Shown one piece after another: positions 35,439 through 48,477 of a DNA stretch of 64,000 nucleotides (its first letter is position 1; each line of letters begins with the position of its first letter). Origin of the DNA: Neckera pumila (Eukaryota; Streptophyta; Bryopsida; Hypnales; Neckeraceae); assembly GCA_963969595.1 (NCBI GenBank), contig OZ018408.1, forward strand, positions 37,076,108-37,140,107, written 5' to 3'. The notes below the pieces were generated by a model. The model searched no databases and was not told the DNA's origin. It was given only the letters and a program-made list of their open reading frames with translations. The translations under genes were made by a program, and so were the position numbers.

Positions 35439-37343
35439 ATGCCGGGAGGTACGAGAGAAGTAGCAGAGAGCTGTGTGGACAGCCTGAATATGGAGCTTGT
35501 GGCGACTTACTGCAAGCGTTTGCATCCGACAAAACCCGATCTGGCAGGTCGACGCATCGAGGCTATAGGCTACCAGGTTGGACTTCAGCTTGCAGAGAGG
35601 TATACTTTTTTTTAATTCTCTTCCGTTCTCATACTTTGAACGGATTCATGGTTCAATCGTGCATGTTCTGGTGAACCTAGGACACAGTAGCAATATTCAG
35701 ACCAAAGTTTAGGTTCTGTCTTGGAAATAGAAACTTGCTTAAGGAAACCACACCTTAAAGCGATGCTTTAAAATCTGAGCATAGTTAATATTATCAGAAT
35801 GATCAAATTTTAAATTTTTTTTGTAGAAGGTTCCTACCCAATGTTGAAGGTATTATTTGAATACTATATGCAAAATTTAGAAGGATTCCAAATTTGGTGG
35901 GTAGATGACCTAAAACCAACACGAGTTTAGGTTTAGATCTTGAGGTGGTGTATACTCTCAAGTCAATATCTACTTATTGTGGAAGATTGTGGAGTCTCAC
36001 AATTAGGTTGGTGTTGCACTGAGGGACCCTTACAAACCTTTGTGGCTAAATTTTTTGGGATATGGACACTAAATACAGTCAACTTGAGTATGCTGTCATA
36101 ATGTTAGGTTTAGGTTCTTTGGACTTTTTAGCACTGATTATATTCTTTAGAACTCTATGATCGAATTTTGTGGAATTTTTTTGCCACTGGTTGAATTATG
36201 AAGCTGTCTCTAGAACGTGAGACCTTGTTTTGTAAAGGTACACAAGGGAACGACCACGGTTTAGCGACCATCTAGAAAGTATCAAGTTCATTTGCAAGGA
36301 TTTTTGGGCGGAAGTATTCAAAAAGCAGGTCGACAATCTGAAGACAAACCATAAAGTATGTCGTTACTATTTTAAGTTTAGATTTTTTGACTCATTAGGC
36401 ATTCCATTGGTAAGGTAGAGCATACTATTTGTGTCACAGTAAGTATTTTAACATTTGTAGGACTGTTATTTTGGGAGATGTACACAGCTGCAGAGAGATC
36501 TTCGGGGAGAGGAGTGAAATATGTTGAGATAGTTTTTTTATCAATTTCTTTTGCAAATTTAATGTGGGAGGCTGTTGACCCACTACTAGGGATAGAAGAG
36601 AACTCCATGTCCATTGAAAGGTCAGTGGCCTTTTAGAATTAGCCAAGTCAAACGTACACCACTTGCTCTCAAGGCAACTATTTCATTAACAGATGAATAA
36701 CAGGGATAGGTATAGGAGACCTGGTCAGGACCCTAATAGTGTTAGTATTCTCTTCCTGATAGTCTCTTTGCGTAGTAAATTTTTCCCTGAGAAGATGGTC
36801 TCACGTTCATGATACTGAGGAATCAAGTTGCTGTGTAGGGTGTATTTGTGCTGCAAGACAACCGTTTCAGATGGCTCACTCGAATCTCAGTAGACGCGCT
36901 ACCTGTCACTGGAATCCTGAACGAGACAGCAGTGGCTGCAAATGCTGCGAAAGCGTCACAAGCTGCAGGGCAATATCTGTACTTCCCTTGCGGTCTCATC
37001 CGCGGTGCTTTGACAAACCTCGGGGTGCCATGTGCGGTCTCTGCCGAAGTTACCACATTGCCAGCATGTAAGTTCAGTATTGTACTTCTAGATCTTACTT
37101 ACATTATTGAATAGGCAGGAGGCAACACATGACCGCTGCAATATGGTGGAGTGTTTTGATTGTCATGGAGGGCCATGCGAGCTCCTATGGCCCTGTTAAA
37201 TTTTCCTTCGTATTGCTGGCATTTTCTGAGTAATTTGTGACAAAAGAATCTTTTTGAAATACATAGAATAGAATCTCGGTACTTAGGGGGGTGGGGGATA
37301 TTGCGTTCGTGCAGGTGCTTTTGTGGTCAGAATCAAGGTTTAA
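35439..37343 (+). CDS. TRAPPC6: TRAPP complex subunit TRAPPC6 / Trs33
   Basis: There are four coding exons: 35439-35599, 36238-36355, 36839-37067 and 37315-37343. All introns are GT-AG, phases agree, and the protein is 178 residues, the usual size for this Bet3-fold subunit. Landmarks in order are [20 protein letters not shown] (1-25), [18 protein letters not shown] (36-53), [20 protein letters not shown] (67-90), [17 protein letters not shown] (94-110), [17 protein letters not shown] (137-153), and PCAVSAEV, followed by the C-terminus CAFVVRIKV. The family works in the core of TRAPP, a Rab-GEF and tether on Golgi and post-Golgi membranes. The last exon carries only 9 residues plus the stop. 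If intron 3 were retained, the frame would instead run to a TAG at 37112 with a different end (KFSIVLLDL). The conserved spliced ending is clearly the better model. Donor GTAAGT at 37068 and acceptor GTGCAG at 37314 are good sites. Confidence 0.93.
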
Positions 37344-39649
37344 CAGGCTTTCGCTGCCACTGGAACAGAACGGTGGATTAAAATTCTGCAGTTTGATCAG
37401 ATTCCTGACAAACATGGGTTAATAGAGTACAAGCCAACATGCTGTCAAGTGCTAGTGTCGATCTGAACGTATTGCACCAAAAGTGACGCATTCATTTTTT
37501 AATGAATCCAAACTTTTCCCCTCGAGCTCTGTTTAACGCATTTATTTCATGTAAGTGCAAGGTCGTTGCCTTTTATCATCTATGTATGACTATTAGAAAA
37601 TAACTACAGTACATAATTGTTTTGGTTATCTATTTGACTCTCACTTCTAGTCTCAGGCATGGAAGTGATGTGTCTTGTATTTGCTTACCTTTTAAAGGTT
37701 GTTATTTCTTTGCAAAGACTGTCCTTTCTTTCCCAGTGAACATTTTGCCTTGTATCAAGGTCCTATGACTTGATTCCATTTGCCTTGACAATTTCCGCCA
37801 CTTGTTTCCACAGTTTCCCAGAATTTAGAAAACTAATATTCAAATACCTTTGTCAGAGCCCCATTTCTGCAGTTCATCAGTCCAGCTGTTGGCAGAGACA
37901 CCTGGTTACAATGTCATTCAGATGAATCTCTATTATGACAACAGGGATTTTTCTGACTTCCAAGATTTCGTTGACCTGGTTCTCTTTGGCTATTGTTGCT
38001 CACAAAATTCTTTGCAAGAGATGCCAGATCCTAGTTAAAAGAATGCAAACAAAACGAGTGCCAATTTTGCTGGCAGGCTCTGTTAAATTTTTTATGTTTT
38101 TGATTCACATGCCACAGGAACCTGATGATATATAAGTTAGCTTGATCTTGTTGTGTTGCTGCTTCCCTTGTGGTACTTAGTCCTTGTTCAGAATGTTTAA
38201 CAATTATATTTTTTTAACTGGCACTTTCTACGAGTCACATGAGCATGACATCCTTGTAGATCACCTGATAACCATCAAATTGACCAAGTTTTTTTGGAAA
38301 GTACTGGTGGTGACAATTTACAAGCCATCCACCATCCAGTGAAGGAGTAGTACTTTGGGTTGAGTGGTGTGAGTGGGATGTTGTAATCCCACCAGCTTTT
38401 GATGTACTAACTTAAGTTACACAGTCTGTCAAAGTGTACTCAAATGGAAGTTTAGGAATGACATTCAATATCCTCTTGGGGATGTGCACCCTAAAAGCAT
38501 CCTGTTCATATTACAAGACATCTGTATTGGGGTTGGGTCTTGTTGACATTCAAAATAGACTCCATGAACCAAAAAATAATAATAGTTTTTAAAGTGTTGA
38601 TTGATTGTGGGTTTACATACTCAAACTGAACTGGAGACCATACATTTTAGGCAATAGTTGGAATTGGTTAGAATTGGGTAAGGGATTGCAATCAGCAGTG
38701 TCACTACTGTACCTACTGTATTGTAGTTTTGTTATTACTCAACAGTAATTTTCTGCTCTCTGACTGTTTGAGGTATGCAGGAGCCAATACGTCCGTGCAC
38801 CGTGCAGATCTGGATGTCCATGCCTCTTTTATGGACCTTCAGCAATGGTTATTGGGAGGCTAGCTGTTTTGTTTTGTTTTGTTTTTTGTTTTTTGTTTTT
38901 TGAACCAAGTGGGGAGGCTAAATAGCTGTTTTCATTAGGTGACATGCAGAGGCTCAAAAACCACCTGCCTGTTGGAGCTGAAAAAGTATTCCAAATTGTA
39001 CGGTTTGTGTGTACTCTTATTTGTATCTTATCAAATTATGGAGGCCACAGAATTAATTAGTGTCATGCACTGCAGAAATTCTTTCCTTGAAAATCTGTGA
39101 TATTTCAGCCTGCACTAACTTACAATAGTGTGCACCTTGGTTAATTTTATCACATGCAGGATCAGGATAATCCAGTGTAAAAGTGAGGAGAAGTGACAAT
39201 TTTGTGAGGGCAGCTAACTTGAGTTTACTTGATGTGCCCATGTATTTGCCATTCTGGGGTTGTTGCTGAGCAGGCTGATCATGTCCTTGCCATGAATTGA
39301 ATTGCCACACTATCAACCTGAATAGGAAAGGCACTCTTTGGTCAACTACTTGTGGTACACAACATGGGTCTTGAGTGTTGACTTTAGTCAAGTCAATGCT
39401 TTTTTTCACACATGTGGTGGTGAAATATTCATCAATAAAAGTATACAGTATTCGAGGAATTTGGAACAATTGCAACAGTAAATATTTTCATGTCCCTAAT
39501 ATTGTTCACCAGCCCCTGCTTCTCCCTTGGATTCCAAGGAGATTGGGATAAGGTAAAAAAAACATTGTGGTCTGATTTAGGAGTTAGTCCTCATTCCATT
39601 GTTGAAACTTTTTTATTTTCCCCCACATATATAGACAAGTGTGAGAAAC
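37344..39649. other. 3' flank of TRAPPC6 and spacer
   Basis: Mixed composition, with frames up to 140 codons on the minus strand (39475-39053) that start at TTG, show no domain and have no splice context. A (TTTTG)n run lies at 38868-38900. No gene is supported. Confidence 0.45.
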
Positions 39650-40080
39650 AGCAAGAGCAATTGAAATTATATTTTTTTGACAAAATATGATTTTGTTATG
39701 AAATTTTGAAGTGTTTTGTCCATCATGGCCTAAAAGAATATCTAGACTACCCCAAAACCAACAAAACCACCAGATTTGGGAACGGGCTTGAAATGGCCCT
39801 CAACGGCCCTCAAATGTCATCTAAGGCTATATCCGTAATGCTCATCTCACGTAAAGCAATCACAAAATTTTTATTTTGGAATGTCTAAAAAAGTCACTTC
39901 CTACAATGAACTTACATTGAAAATACAAAAGTCACCAATGAAGTCACTAATCACTCCATTATTCTTAAAACATCAATTGTGGCCCAAATCTCATTTATTG
40001 AAGAAAAAACTGTAATAGAGCCATTCCCTAGGTATTTACTATAGGGTCTTTTGACCGCAATGAGTTATTCTACCTTAATC
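39650..40080. repeat. GACCCCATTG-family repeat (copy b) with an insert
   Basis: It parallels 51788-52155: GAGCAATTGAAATTATATTTTT, CATCATGGCC, CACCTAAAGCAATCAC-like, CACTCCATTATT, ACATCAATTGTGGC. It ends in GGGTCTTTTGACCGCAATGA...TACCTTAA. About 60 bp at 39768-39826 (GGGCTTGAAATGGCCC, TGTCATCTAAG) are absent from the other copy and resemble a TTAGATG-family end, so they may be a nested insertion. Confidence 0.55.
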
Positions 40081-41779
40081 CTTCATGGGATCCCTGGGGT
40101 GAACTAAGTTTAATTTGTTGAATGTCATTGGTTGGCCAAGTTGTAAATTGATTGGTCAAGTTTGTGAACATGTGGCTGGCTCACACATAGTTGTCAAGCT
40201 TCCACATAGACAAAGGCAGGTGCAAGTTCCATGGTGCAAGTTCTATAGCTACTATAGAAGGAACGGAGGTCAAATCTTTTCAATGCCAAACATCAGAGTT
40301 CATAGAAAAGGTGGATGAATATCAAAAGCAATAATTTCTCAATGGACTAGGAAATTGCAATGTTAGGGAACTCCCACTTTCTAGGGGAATAAAAAGGCCC
40401 TCCCCCCAACATGGTTAATAATGCTATGGTCAATGTCTATTTGCAATACACATACATTGAATGTCTACTACATGTGTAGATATCATTTATACTAAGAACC
40501 ATCAAAGTTGTTTATTGCAAGTGCATCCAAGTGTGCAAGGTTTGTAATTAATCCTCAAATTTTCAAGGTCCACATAACCCCAAAACTTGGTCACCTTTAG
40601 CACCTTGCACTTGCAATTGCATCCCCTTCATTATTACTATGAGATTAATTCACAACATTTATGATTTTTCAAAAGTAGTTATTTCATTGTTTTACATTTT
40701 TAAATTGTATGCAATTTATTAGGGAGAGGCCTTCACATGATTTAATTATAGATTGTCTTATCTGGAAAAAAAAATGATAATGTCAAAGGATTAACAATAT
40801 TAATCTCTAATTATAAACATTTTTACAACTTATCATTTAAAGTCCACGAGATAAAAATTGAGTTTGTGTGGATTTAATCCTCAAATGCTTAGGTGTTTTG
40901 AACACATCTAAACATAAAAATATGTATTTTTTATTGCTTTTTTGAAATTGGGTTCAAGACAAAGAGTTGTAAAGCATAACCTAGAGATATCAATTATAAG
41001 AATGGATTTTATAGTCTTTTGAGCACATCTACAGAGTAACAAAATTTTCTATAAATCAACCAACTAAGTGTGAAAGTAGATTCACATACTAAAATTCAAA
41101 TTAGATATTTTTTTCACTTTTGAATTCAATTTAATATTTTCAATTTTCTTATTCAATTTAATAGAGACCATGTTATAGTCACTCATGCATTTAAGGGTTA
41201 ATTAATCTAGAGGGCTAGCCATGGTGTAATCTAATGAATGTTAACTACTAAAAGACCCGGGGGGAGCATAGCTCATGTTTTATTGATTAGCTCTTGTAAC
41301 AAGCATAATTTCTCATTCGATTGGAATGATTTTGGTGATTGCCACCATTAAAATGAAACAAGATTTATGTACACTAGAAGAAAATTGTGTCTGTTCAAAC
41401 GCGCAAAATCAGATTTGTGGGCGTTGTGGGTGATATCTGTACATGTCAGCATAGATGTTTAAAAAATCGTCCATAGCAAAAACATTCAAAATAATGCTAT
41501 GATGTTTAGATGTTTTTGAGCTAATGTCCACAACAACTTGGGTTTTGAGGGTGCAAAAATCTTGCGTACTTTAGCACCACATAGGCAAGGAAAGCCACAT
41601 AGGAATTTTTTCATCCGGCCCATCTATGAGGTGGCAATAGGAAAAGTGATGTAGTCAAACCAACAAAGATGATGTGGCATGCCTAGTTAGCACAATTTTA
41701 ATTCTATTTTGTGAGACATCGACTTAGACGTTCAAATGTTTTATAAGACATCAATTGGTGCATGCTATACCTATAGGGT
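40081..41779. other. AT-rich spacer, no gene seen
   Basis: Nothing recognisable. The small frame at 40115-40318 has no domain. Confidence 0.5.
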
Positions 41780-42330
41780 AGGTTTGGCAGGAAATAATTA
41801 TTTTTGAAAAATTAATAATTAATGAGAAAAATTCTCAAGTTTAGGAAGAATTAAAGAGACTTTATCTCCAACCATCAAGAGAATTAGAGTGACAAAGTGA
41901 AGGAAATGCTTCATTGACAATTAGTAAGAATGAAAGGTTGAAAGGATGATTTTATAATGAAATCCATTGTCCGTCATGAATCCTCAAAGAATATGGGATA
42001 AATTGAAGATGAGAACTTGACCATTGGACATCTGGATGTTGTTTCAAAAGATGTTTCAAATATTTGAACGTTGTTTCAAAAATTCTACTTTGAATACAAT
42101 TCTTGCTTTACATATTCCGTATATGTGCTTGTTTTACTTCCTACCACCCTACTTGTACAAAGAACTTATCTTTTCATCCATGGTGTACATCTATCCTTTT
42201 TTTTGGAAAGCATGGCAGGTGGTTACCACCTTTCCCTTGTGTTTTTCACATTTGGTCAGAGTTTTACCTCAATCTACAGTAATTTCTACAAACTTATCTG
42301 CAGTCAAAATGGATCTGCTTGGTGACACAG
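41780..42330. repeat. Relative of the repeat around 17265-17900
   Basis: TCCTCAAAGAATATGGGATA, CATTGACAATTAGTAAGAATG and TACCACCCTACTTGTACAAAG all have counterparts in the same order at 17270-17900. The inverted repeat present there is missing here. The overlapping frames at 42024 and 42071 are AT-rich and unassigned. Confidence 0.45.
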
Positions 42331-45014
42331 CAATACTATATTTTTTCAATTAGGGCATTCAAAAAAAATATTACTTGTTTTTACAATAATCTACCAAAGT
42401 CTTGTGCAACATCTACAAAAATTTGCCTTTATGATCCATCCACCCTTTGACATCTTGATGTTTTGTAAAACATGCATGTCTATGGCTAACATCACAAAAA
42501 AATTATGCGTTTCGTCTAATGGTAGCTTTTCTATGAAAAAAAGATTAATAAAATTGCACAATTTTTGAAAAAATGCCACCATTGTCAAGATTGATGAAAC
42601 ATGTTTGGTTAGGTGATACCTTATACATATGCTAATATTGGAATCCTAAAATCACAATGCTCAAAATTGTTAGAAAAAACTATGAATTATTTCCATGATG
42701 ACATGGGAAAAAAATATGAAGATCTGAAGTGACGTCCAAAAATGCCTTCTCCATTCTTTAAAATTTCACCATAAATCATGCACTTGATCATTCAGTCTTG
42801 ATCAAATTGCACTAACAAATTCAATGGAAAAAACATCTAGGATCTCTATTGTCCACACAATATTAGCGAGGTTCAAATTTATGCAAATTTAGTTGTAGAA
42901 GCTTTAAGCTATATGGTGGCCTCATGGTCCTTCAAGGGTTAACACCTTTACAAAACAACATTGAAATTGTATGCCCCTCAAATGGTCAAACTTAATTGTA
43001 ACTTTCAACATTCTCTTTTGGCATTCAATTAGAAATGAAGCTTGAAAGAGTTAACCTTTCTATCCCATTTCAAAAAAATTGAAAAAATCCAAAAAATAAG
43101 TTATTGCAATAGGATTTTCCTAATCTTAGAATCCAAATAATTCAATATCCTGTTTATTTCATTCATATTATCTTTTGCCTATAATTATTTTAAATTTTAA
43201 TTACAAATTTTTTTCCCTCATTTTAACTTTATTTTTAATCAAAATTTCATATTATTCCAATATATATTCAAATTGATACAATTTATGTATACAATATACT
43301 TTAAAAAATCACAATAAATTGGCTTTTCTACCAAGATTTTTTTTTTGAAATAACCAACACCAATAGAAAGGCATTTGCTCATAGTTGGAAACTACCAAAA
43401 ATTTATCAATTAATTATATAAAGTCTAAGTTTAGCTTGATGGTAGAGATTTGACTTGAAGGTTATTATCAAGGGTGTTTCAGGTGTAAACAAGAAAATAA
43501 TTAGTCAAAAGAAAAAACAATCTTCAGTTTTATACTCTATTTTGTTCAATTTTTCTCACTTGGTCCTAAAATGGATGAATTCACCGCAACAACCAACCTC
43601 ATTATCTCATATTCTATACCTCCAATGTTTGAATTGATTAAAAATCATGAGTTTGCAAAGGTGCAATTAATAAAAAATGGTAGGATATACTCCATTGTTC
43701 ATTAATTACACTCAATTATAATTAGTTAAAGAAAAATACAATTTGAATCTTTAAGATGGAATTATAGAATGTCTCTAATAATAATATGTAATAGAGTTGG
43801 AATTTCAAAAAATTCAAATGGAGTAGAAACTCAGTTTTGTTAGATTTTATTTTTGTAAATAAAATCAAATGAAGAAAAAATTATTTTGAACAATTATTTT
43901 CAATTGACCTTCAATACCCAACTACTTGAAAAACTTCTTTCAATCGCACTTGCAATCAAAATATATAGACTAATGCACCAAACCTTACAATTTTCTAAAA
44001 GAAGAAGAAGAAAAACAAGTTGGTCTCTTTCTAGGAACTAAAATGAATGAAGAGCTCTCTTGTTTAAGACCCCATATTAAAGTCCATAGAACAAAGGAAC
44101 AATGTAAACGTCTTTGAAAAAATTCTAGTTTTTTAAAACCTTTGGTGGGAATTTTCAAGTTACAAGTACCTCCAAAATGGAGTCACAAACTGGCAATTCT
44201 ACAGTTTTGACACTTTGAAATGCCAAATATATTATAGGCTTATGGAATGTTTATTCCTTTTGAATGGTATATTTTGGTATTGATTTCTATTCGTACCCAC
44301 AACTTTAAAAAGTAGAGAACCTATCAAATAGAGTCATTTTTATGACTTGTCACACCACTCTTAAATGTATAAATGGAATAAGAAATTGTACTTCCTTTCA
44401 TAACTTAGTGTTAAAAAATCACTCATATATCAAAAGTATATTTTCATCTCCAAATTTTATATATTTGTATACTGTTTTAATATATAATAACATCTCTGAC
44501 ATTTTGAATATAAATTTAGGTTTTTAACCAATTGGATTAAAAAGGAATTTAATAATATAAGAGCCAAGTGAAAGGAAGTTCATCTTATACTTATATCTTC
44601 TATTTTTTGTGATTTGATTTACATTCAACTTTTAGGCAACAATTTTGACCTGGTGTTTAATCACTCTTTCTTTGCAAATACTCCAATATGAATTGGGCCA
44701 TGTTGTATATAAACTAACATTTTCAATTTCATCTATTATGAAATGGAGATCCACCCAAAATTGCACTTTGCATAAAACTACCATCATCACTCTATGATCG
44801 TCTCCAAAATTAATATGTACGTCTATTCATCTACCCAAATATTCTTTGACTCTTCCTAACTTTTGCATACGGTATCCAATTGTCACGTTCTTTGATGCAT
44901 CGTAACCTCCTCTCACTTGCCAACAAGAAAAAATGTATAAAAGAATTCCAGTCTAATAATAGCAACTAGGCACAGTAGCGGGAAAAGTGGCAGTTTGTGT
45001 AACAAGGTTGTCCT
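42331..45014. other. AT-rich spacer, no gene seen
   Basis: No gene or repeat border recognised. GGTCCTTCAAGGGTTAA at 42928 resembles the end of a TTAA-family element but no partner end was found. Confidence 0.45.
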
Positions 45015-45436
45015 CCCCAAAATAATACTCTGCATCATGCCAGAGTCGCATGCCATTTGCCTTCAGTCTGTGCAGCTGGTGGCAGGGAACCCCTATGGAT
45101 CATGTGACCCTTTTGATAAGGCCCCAGCCTTTCGAATACGCAAATTGCCCTGACTCTGACTCCTCCTGTCCAGCACCGCAATTTCCCCTGCCACGAAATC
45201 ACCCATTCCTGACAGAATTTTGTGGATCCACGCTGGTTTGCGATTTGGTGCGTTCCTCTGACACGAGCCTGGTGGAGAACATGGCCGGCCTTGGAACTCA
45301 GTGCACAACAACAGCATGGTTAGGAAGCTTCATTTTACTTAAGTTATTCCTTCCTTGCAGGAGGATCCAACCAGGTATGATATTTGCTCATCCCCAAAGC
45401 TACTGCAAGAGCTCTGTCAACGAGCATCGGCAGTGA
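45015..45436 (+). other. GC-rich island with an unassigned 128-codon frame
   Basis: The frame 45050-45436 (rich in Cys, Pro and Ser; DSDSSCPAPQFPLPRNHPF) has near-genic composition. TGTGCAG at about 45077 looks like a splice acceptor and CATG/GTTAG at 45315 like a donor. On the minus strand a 74-codon frame covers the same stretch. No family is recognised. It could be an exon of a decayed gene or a captured fragment. Confidence 0.25.
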
Positions 45437-45661
45437 GTGCATCATGAGTATGTGTTGCAACAGGGAAACAATCAGTTGAAATTTGAGATTTGGGGAAAAA
45501 AATTAATCAAAGTTTCAAGACAAAAAGCTACAAACGCAGCTGCAAGAGCTCTGTCAATGAGCACCGGCAGTGAGTGCATTATGAGTTTATGCTACAACGG
45601 GAAAACAATTGGTTGAATTTTGAGATTTGGGGATAAAAATTAATCAAAGTTTCAAGACAAT
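45403..45661. repeat. ~120-bp tandem duplication
   Basis: CTGCAAGAGCTCTGTCAA starts at 45403 and again at 45540. Both copies continue through GCAGTGAGTGCAT, TGAGATTTGGGGA and ATTAATCAAAGTTTCAAGAC, with about one difference in ten. The first copy has an extra ~15 bp at its end. Confidence 0.9.
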
Positions 45662-45721
45662 TTTCTAAGTGTCTTGTTAATTGATGCAATAACAGGAGTA
45701 GGTACACAAATAACTACACTA

Positions 45722-46390
45722 AATAGTGTAGTTCGGTTGCCTTAACAATTAAGGGATTTGACCCATTCCCAACCACTACCCATTCTCGTTCTGTAGATTG
45801 TTTTCTTTCTGCTCAGCAGGAGAAATATGGTCATTTATTACGGCATGGTTTCCAATGCAATTGTAGCGCATTATGATTGGCTACAAGATGATCAATATTG
45901 CAACCACCCCTTGGGTGGATCAGCAACCAGCCCTTGGTCGAAAATAGGAAGGTCTATAGAACAAGTATAGGTCAAATAGAATCTTCAGCAAAAAAATTTG
46001 TAGTAATTATGTTTTGAAAAATAAAAACTTGGAAAACTATGGGAACCTTCTTAACTCAATTTCTACACATGGAAAAACTCCTCCCTTGAAGAACCCCGCC
46101 TTGCAAATATACGTAATTGCTTAAATGGTCGACCTATACTCGTCGATATACCCATATTTTTAAATGGGTCACCTCCCTTAGGTTGCCTTCTTGAGAAAAG
46201 TTATCTCACGACTCATTGCTTGGCTAGAGAGAGGCACATACCATTCTCTAAACCTGTGCCATGAATCCATGTACCAACTCCTGTAGTACATATGGTTCCT
46301 ATAATACTGCCTCCTTCTACAGTAACTATATATATTTATATAGTGTAGAATGTCAAGGAATTAGTGTGGGCCAACCTAAATTCACGATTT
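45722..46390. mobile_element. AATAGTGCAATT-family element (copy b), interrupted
   Basis: The left end AATAGTGTAGTTCGGTTGCC and the right end GGCCAACCTAAATTCACGATT face each other. The body from 46170 (AGGTTGCCTTCTTGAG, TATCTCACGACTCAT, CCTTCTACAGTAACT) follows the copy at 18551-18816 closely. About 400 bp near 45780-46165 have no counterpart there and look inserted. Confidence 0.65.
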
Positions 46391-47133
46391 AGTATAGTTG
46401 AATATGCAGCATGCAAGATAAAGTAGTTGTGGCATTCAAATGCCTGGGTGCTTAATGGACAATGGAAAAAACAAGTGCTTAAGGTAGTATGCTCTTAAAG
46501 CGACCATTTAAGCCTACCTAACTTATCATTGACAGTAGAACATACTTCAAGCAACATGTCAGTCCTTCCTAGATAGGGGTCACAATTAGAACACGGTTGG
46601 TTTTAGGTGTAGTTACCTTACATAATCTTGTTGTCTTAAGGATCTTTTGAGAAACAATGACCGAGTCGCATTTCCCGCCGTCACTAAATTTTAAACTGTG
46701 AACCTAGAATGTACTGTACAGAATTAATTTGTCAGTGGTGAGGCAAACTGGTCTCCAATTTTGACCAGCAAGTTGGACTATGTAAAATATTGTAATTTAG
46801 TAAGATGAATTGGTTGTAAGCCGAGAATGATACTATGTGTCCAAGCTTGGAAGAATAACTTACTCAGTCTGTTGTACTCAGTTACAAACAAAGCCTGTTG
46901 TCTCATCAATATGGGCTCTTTTTCTATCTGTTTTTCTCACGGCCGTGCTCTGTTTCTGCAGTGCAATATTTCAGTGTTGTAACTGAACGCATGTGCAGCA
47001 GCTTTTTGTTTTATGGCTGATCATCATCAGAGACTTGCATTGTGGAATTGACTTACATACATGTGGCTCCACTTGACTTTCAAAGGTCAACTGGCTGCTA
47101 AGTAAGTAAAACATAGCAAAGTGTAACAATTGT
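46391..47133. other. Spacer with a collapsed TAAGGTAGG element
   Basis: At 46479 TTAAGGTAGTATGCTCTTAA and GCGACCATTTAAG run directly into CCTACCTAACTTA: the two ends of the family with almost no body, an internal deletion. The remaining sequence shows no gene. Confidence 0.45.
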
Positions 47134-47547
47134 TAAGGTAGGGGGCTTTAAAAGCGACCATTTAAGGGCTGGTCCGCCTTTTCCGAAGGTTTGCATGAAT
47201 AGAAATATTTTTCACTCATTTTTCAGAGAAAGAAAAATGGATGAAGAACGTAGTACAAGTGGTTTCATATTTTTTGAAGCATTTTTGAATTAGTTATGAA
47301 TTTCCTAAGATTTATGTTGTAGGTACCTATTTGTGACCCTAGATCTCCCAAAATGCTTCCACTTACAACTTCTAAAGTGATTTATGGAAATCAAGGCCAA
47401 TGATTGGCTCTTGCAATAAAGAATACTTTTTTGAGGGGATCAATCAATGACTAAAGTGGTCCATTTAAAGACCAACTCTTATCTATTCAATACCATTTTG
47501 TAGAAATGATTTGAAGAAGCCAGTTGCTTTTAGAGCATCCTACCTTA
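47134..47547. mobile_element. TAAGGTAGG-family element (copy b)
   Basis: The left end is TTAAGGTAGGGGGCTTTAAA and the right end, reverse-complemented, is TTAAGGTAGGATGCTCTAAA, around a non-coding body of about 0.4 kb. Its right end shares the bases TTAA (47545-47548) with the next element. Confidence 0.8.
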
Positions 47548-48477
47548 ACCCCTAAAGGCCCAAGGCCTTTTTTCTGCCAAAAAACACCCAAAACTGCCAT
47601 TTTTTTTAGCAAAGAGTGAAAAAAAATTAAAAATGTTTTTTTGCACATCTAACCATAGGATCTTACACCTAACTAGTATGAGAGTGTGTGGAAAAAATTT
47701 CAGAATTTTTGACCGCACAAATTGCAAGATATCTGCGTTTAAAGTGAAAAAACCAGATTTTTAAGCACATCGCGGGACTGGATTTTTTGACTTTGAACAT
47801 TTTTAACTTAAAATTTTTACACTACAGAGTTTTGAGCTTTAAATGAAGAGAATGCTTTATAGTAGAGAATTGAATTGGCAATGTACCAAAAAAAAAATTC
47901 AAAAAAACTTAATTTTCATTATTGAAAAATTGTTAAATAGAAGTAGGTACGAGATAGAAGGAAAATCTAAAATATCCATATATTTTAGATGGAATTAAAA
48001 TGCACTAACCCCAATGGTCAAATTGTTCTAGAAAGTAAATTTAACCATGCAAAAAAAATTTGAAAAATTTGAAAAATTGCATTCAAAAATGAACCCTACA
48101 AGTTATTTTTTTTCAAAAAGATGCTCTAACTACCCAAAAAACAAGAATGTCCATAACTTTCTCATAACAAATCCAAATGAAATAAATCAAAGCTTTTTAG
48201 ATAGAAAAAAAATATAATCTATGAGAAAAAAAATACTTAAAAAATAAAAAAAAGGGCACATTTTTTTTGTTGCCCGCCGTCCCTTGTTTTGAACTTATTT
48301 GGTCATAACTTTTGTTCCCGGGCACTGATTGTGAAAAAAATTATACTCCCATGAAGCTAATCATTTTTTCTACCTCCCAAAAAAGTTTCAAAAAAATCAA
48401 GAGAAAATTTCAGCCCGTAGGTACCTATCTGAAAATGCATTTGTCCCTCGAAGGGACAATGGGCTTTTAGGGGTTAA
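47545..48477. mobile_element. TTAA-ended 0.9-kb element, copy D
   Basis: It starts TTAACCCCTAAAGGCCC and ends CTTTTAGGGGTTAA (933 bp). Just inside the left end is GGCCCAAGGCC; just inside the right end is the hairpin GTCCCTCGAAGGGAC. It keeps the order of the family landmarks: GGCAGxTTT-like near the left end, CAATGGTCAAATT in the middle, AAAGTTTCAAAAA, then AGGTACCTATC. No coding frame. Confidence 0.85.

Noticed and set aside
36848..37114. Single-exon reading of the TRAPPC6 third exon up to the stop at 37112
   Set aside because: The conserved C-terminus is recovered only by splicing at 37068 to 37315, and the donor there is the ideal GTAAGT.
39053..39475. 140-codon minus-strand frame
   Set aside because: Begins at TTG, has no known domain, no splice context and no codon bias that I can see.
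42928..42944. GGTCCTTCAAGGGTTAA as the end of another TTAA-family copy
   Set aside because: No family landmarks precede it in order and no opposite end was found, so it is not listed as an element.
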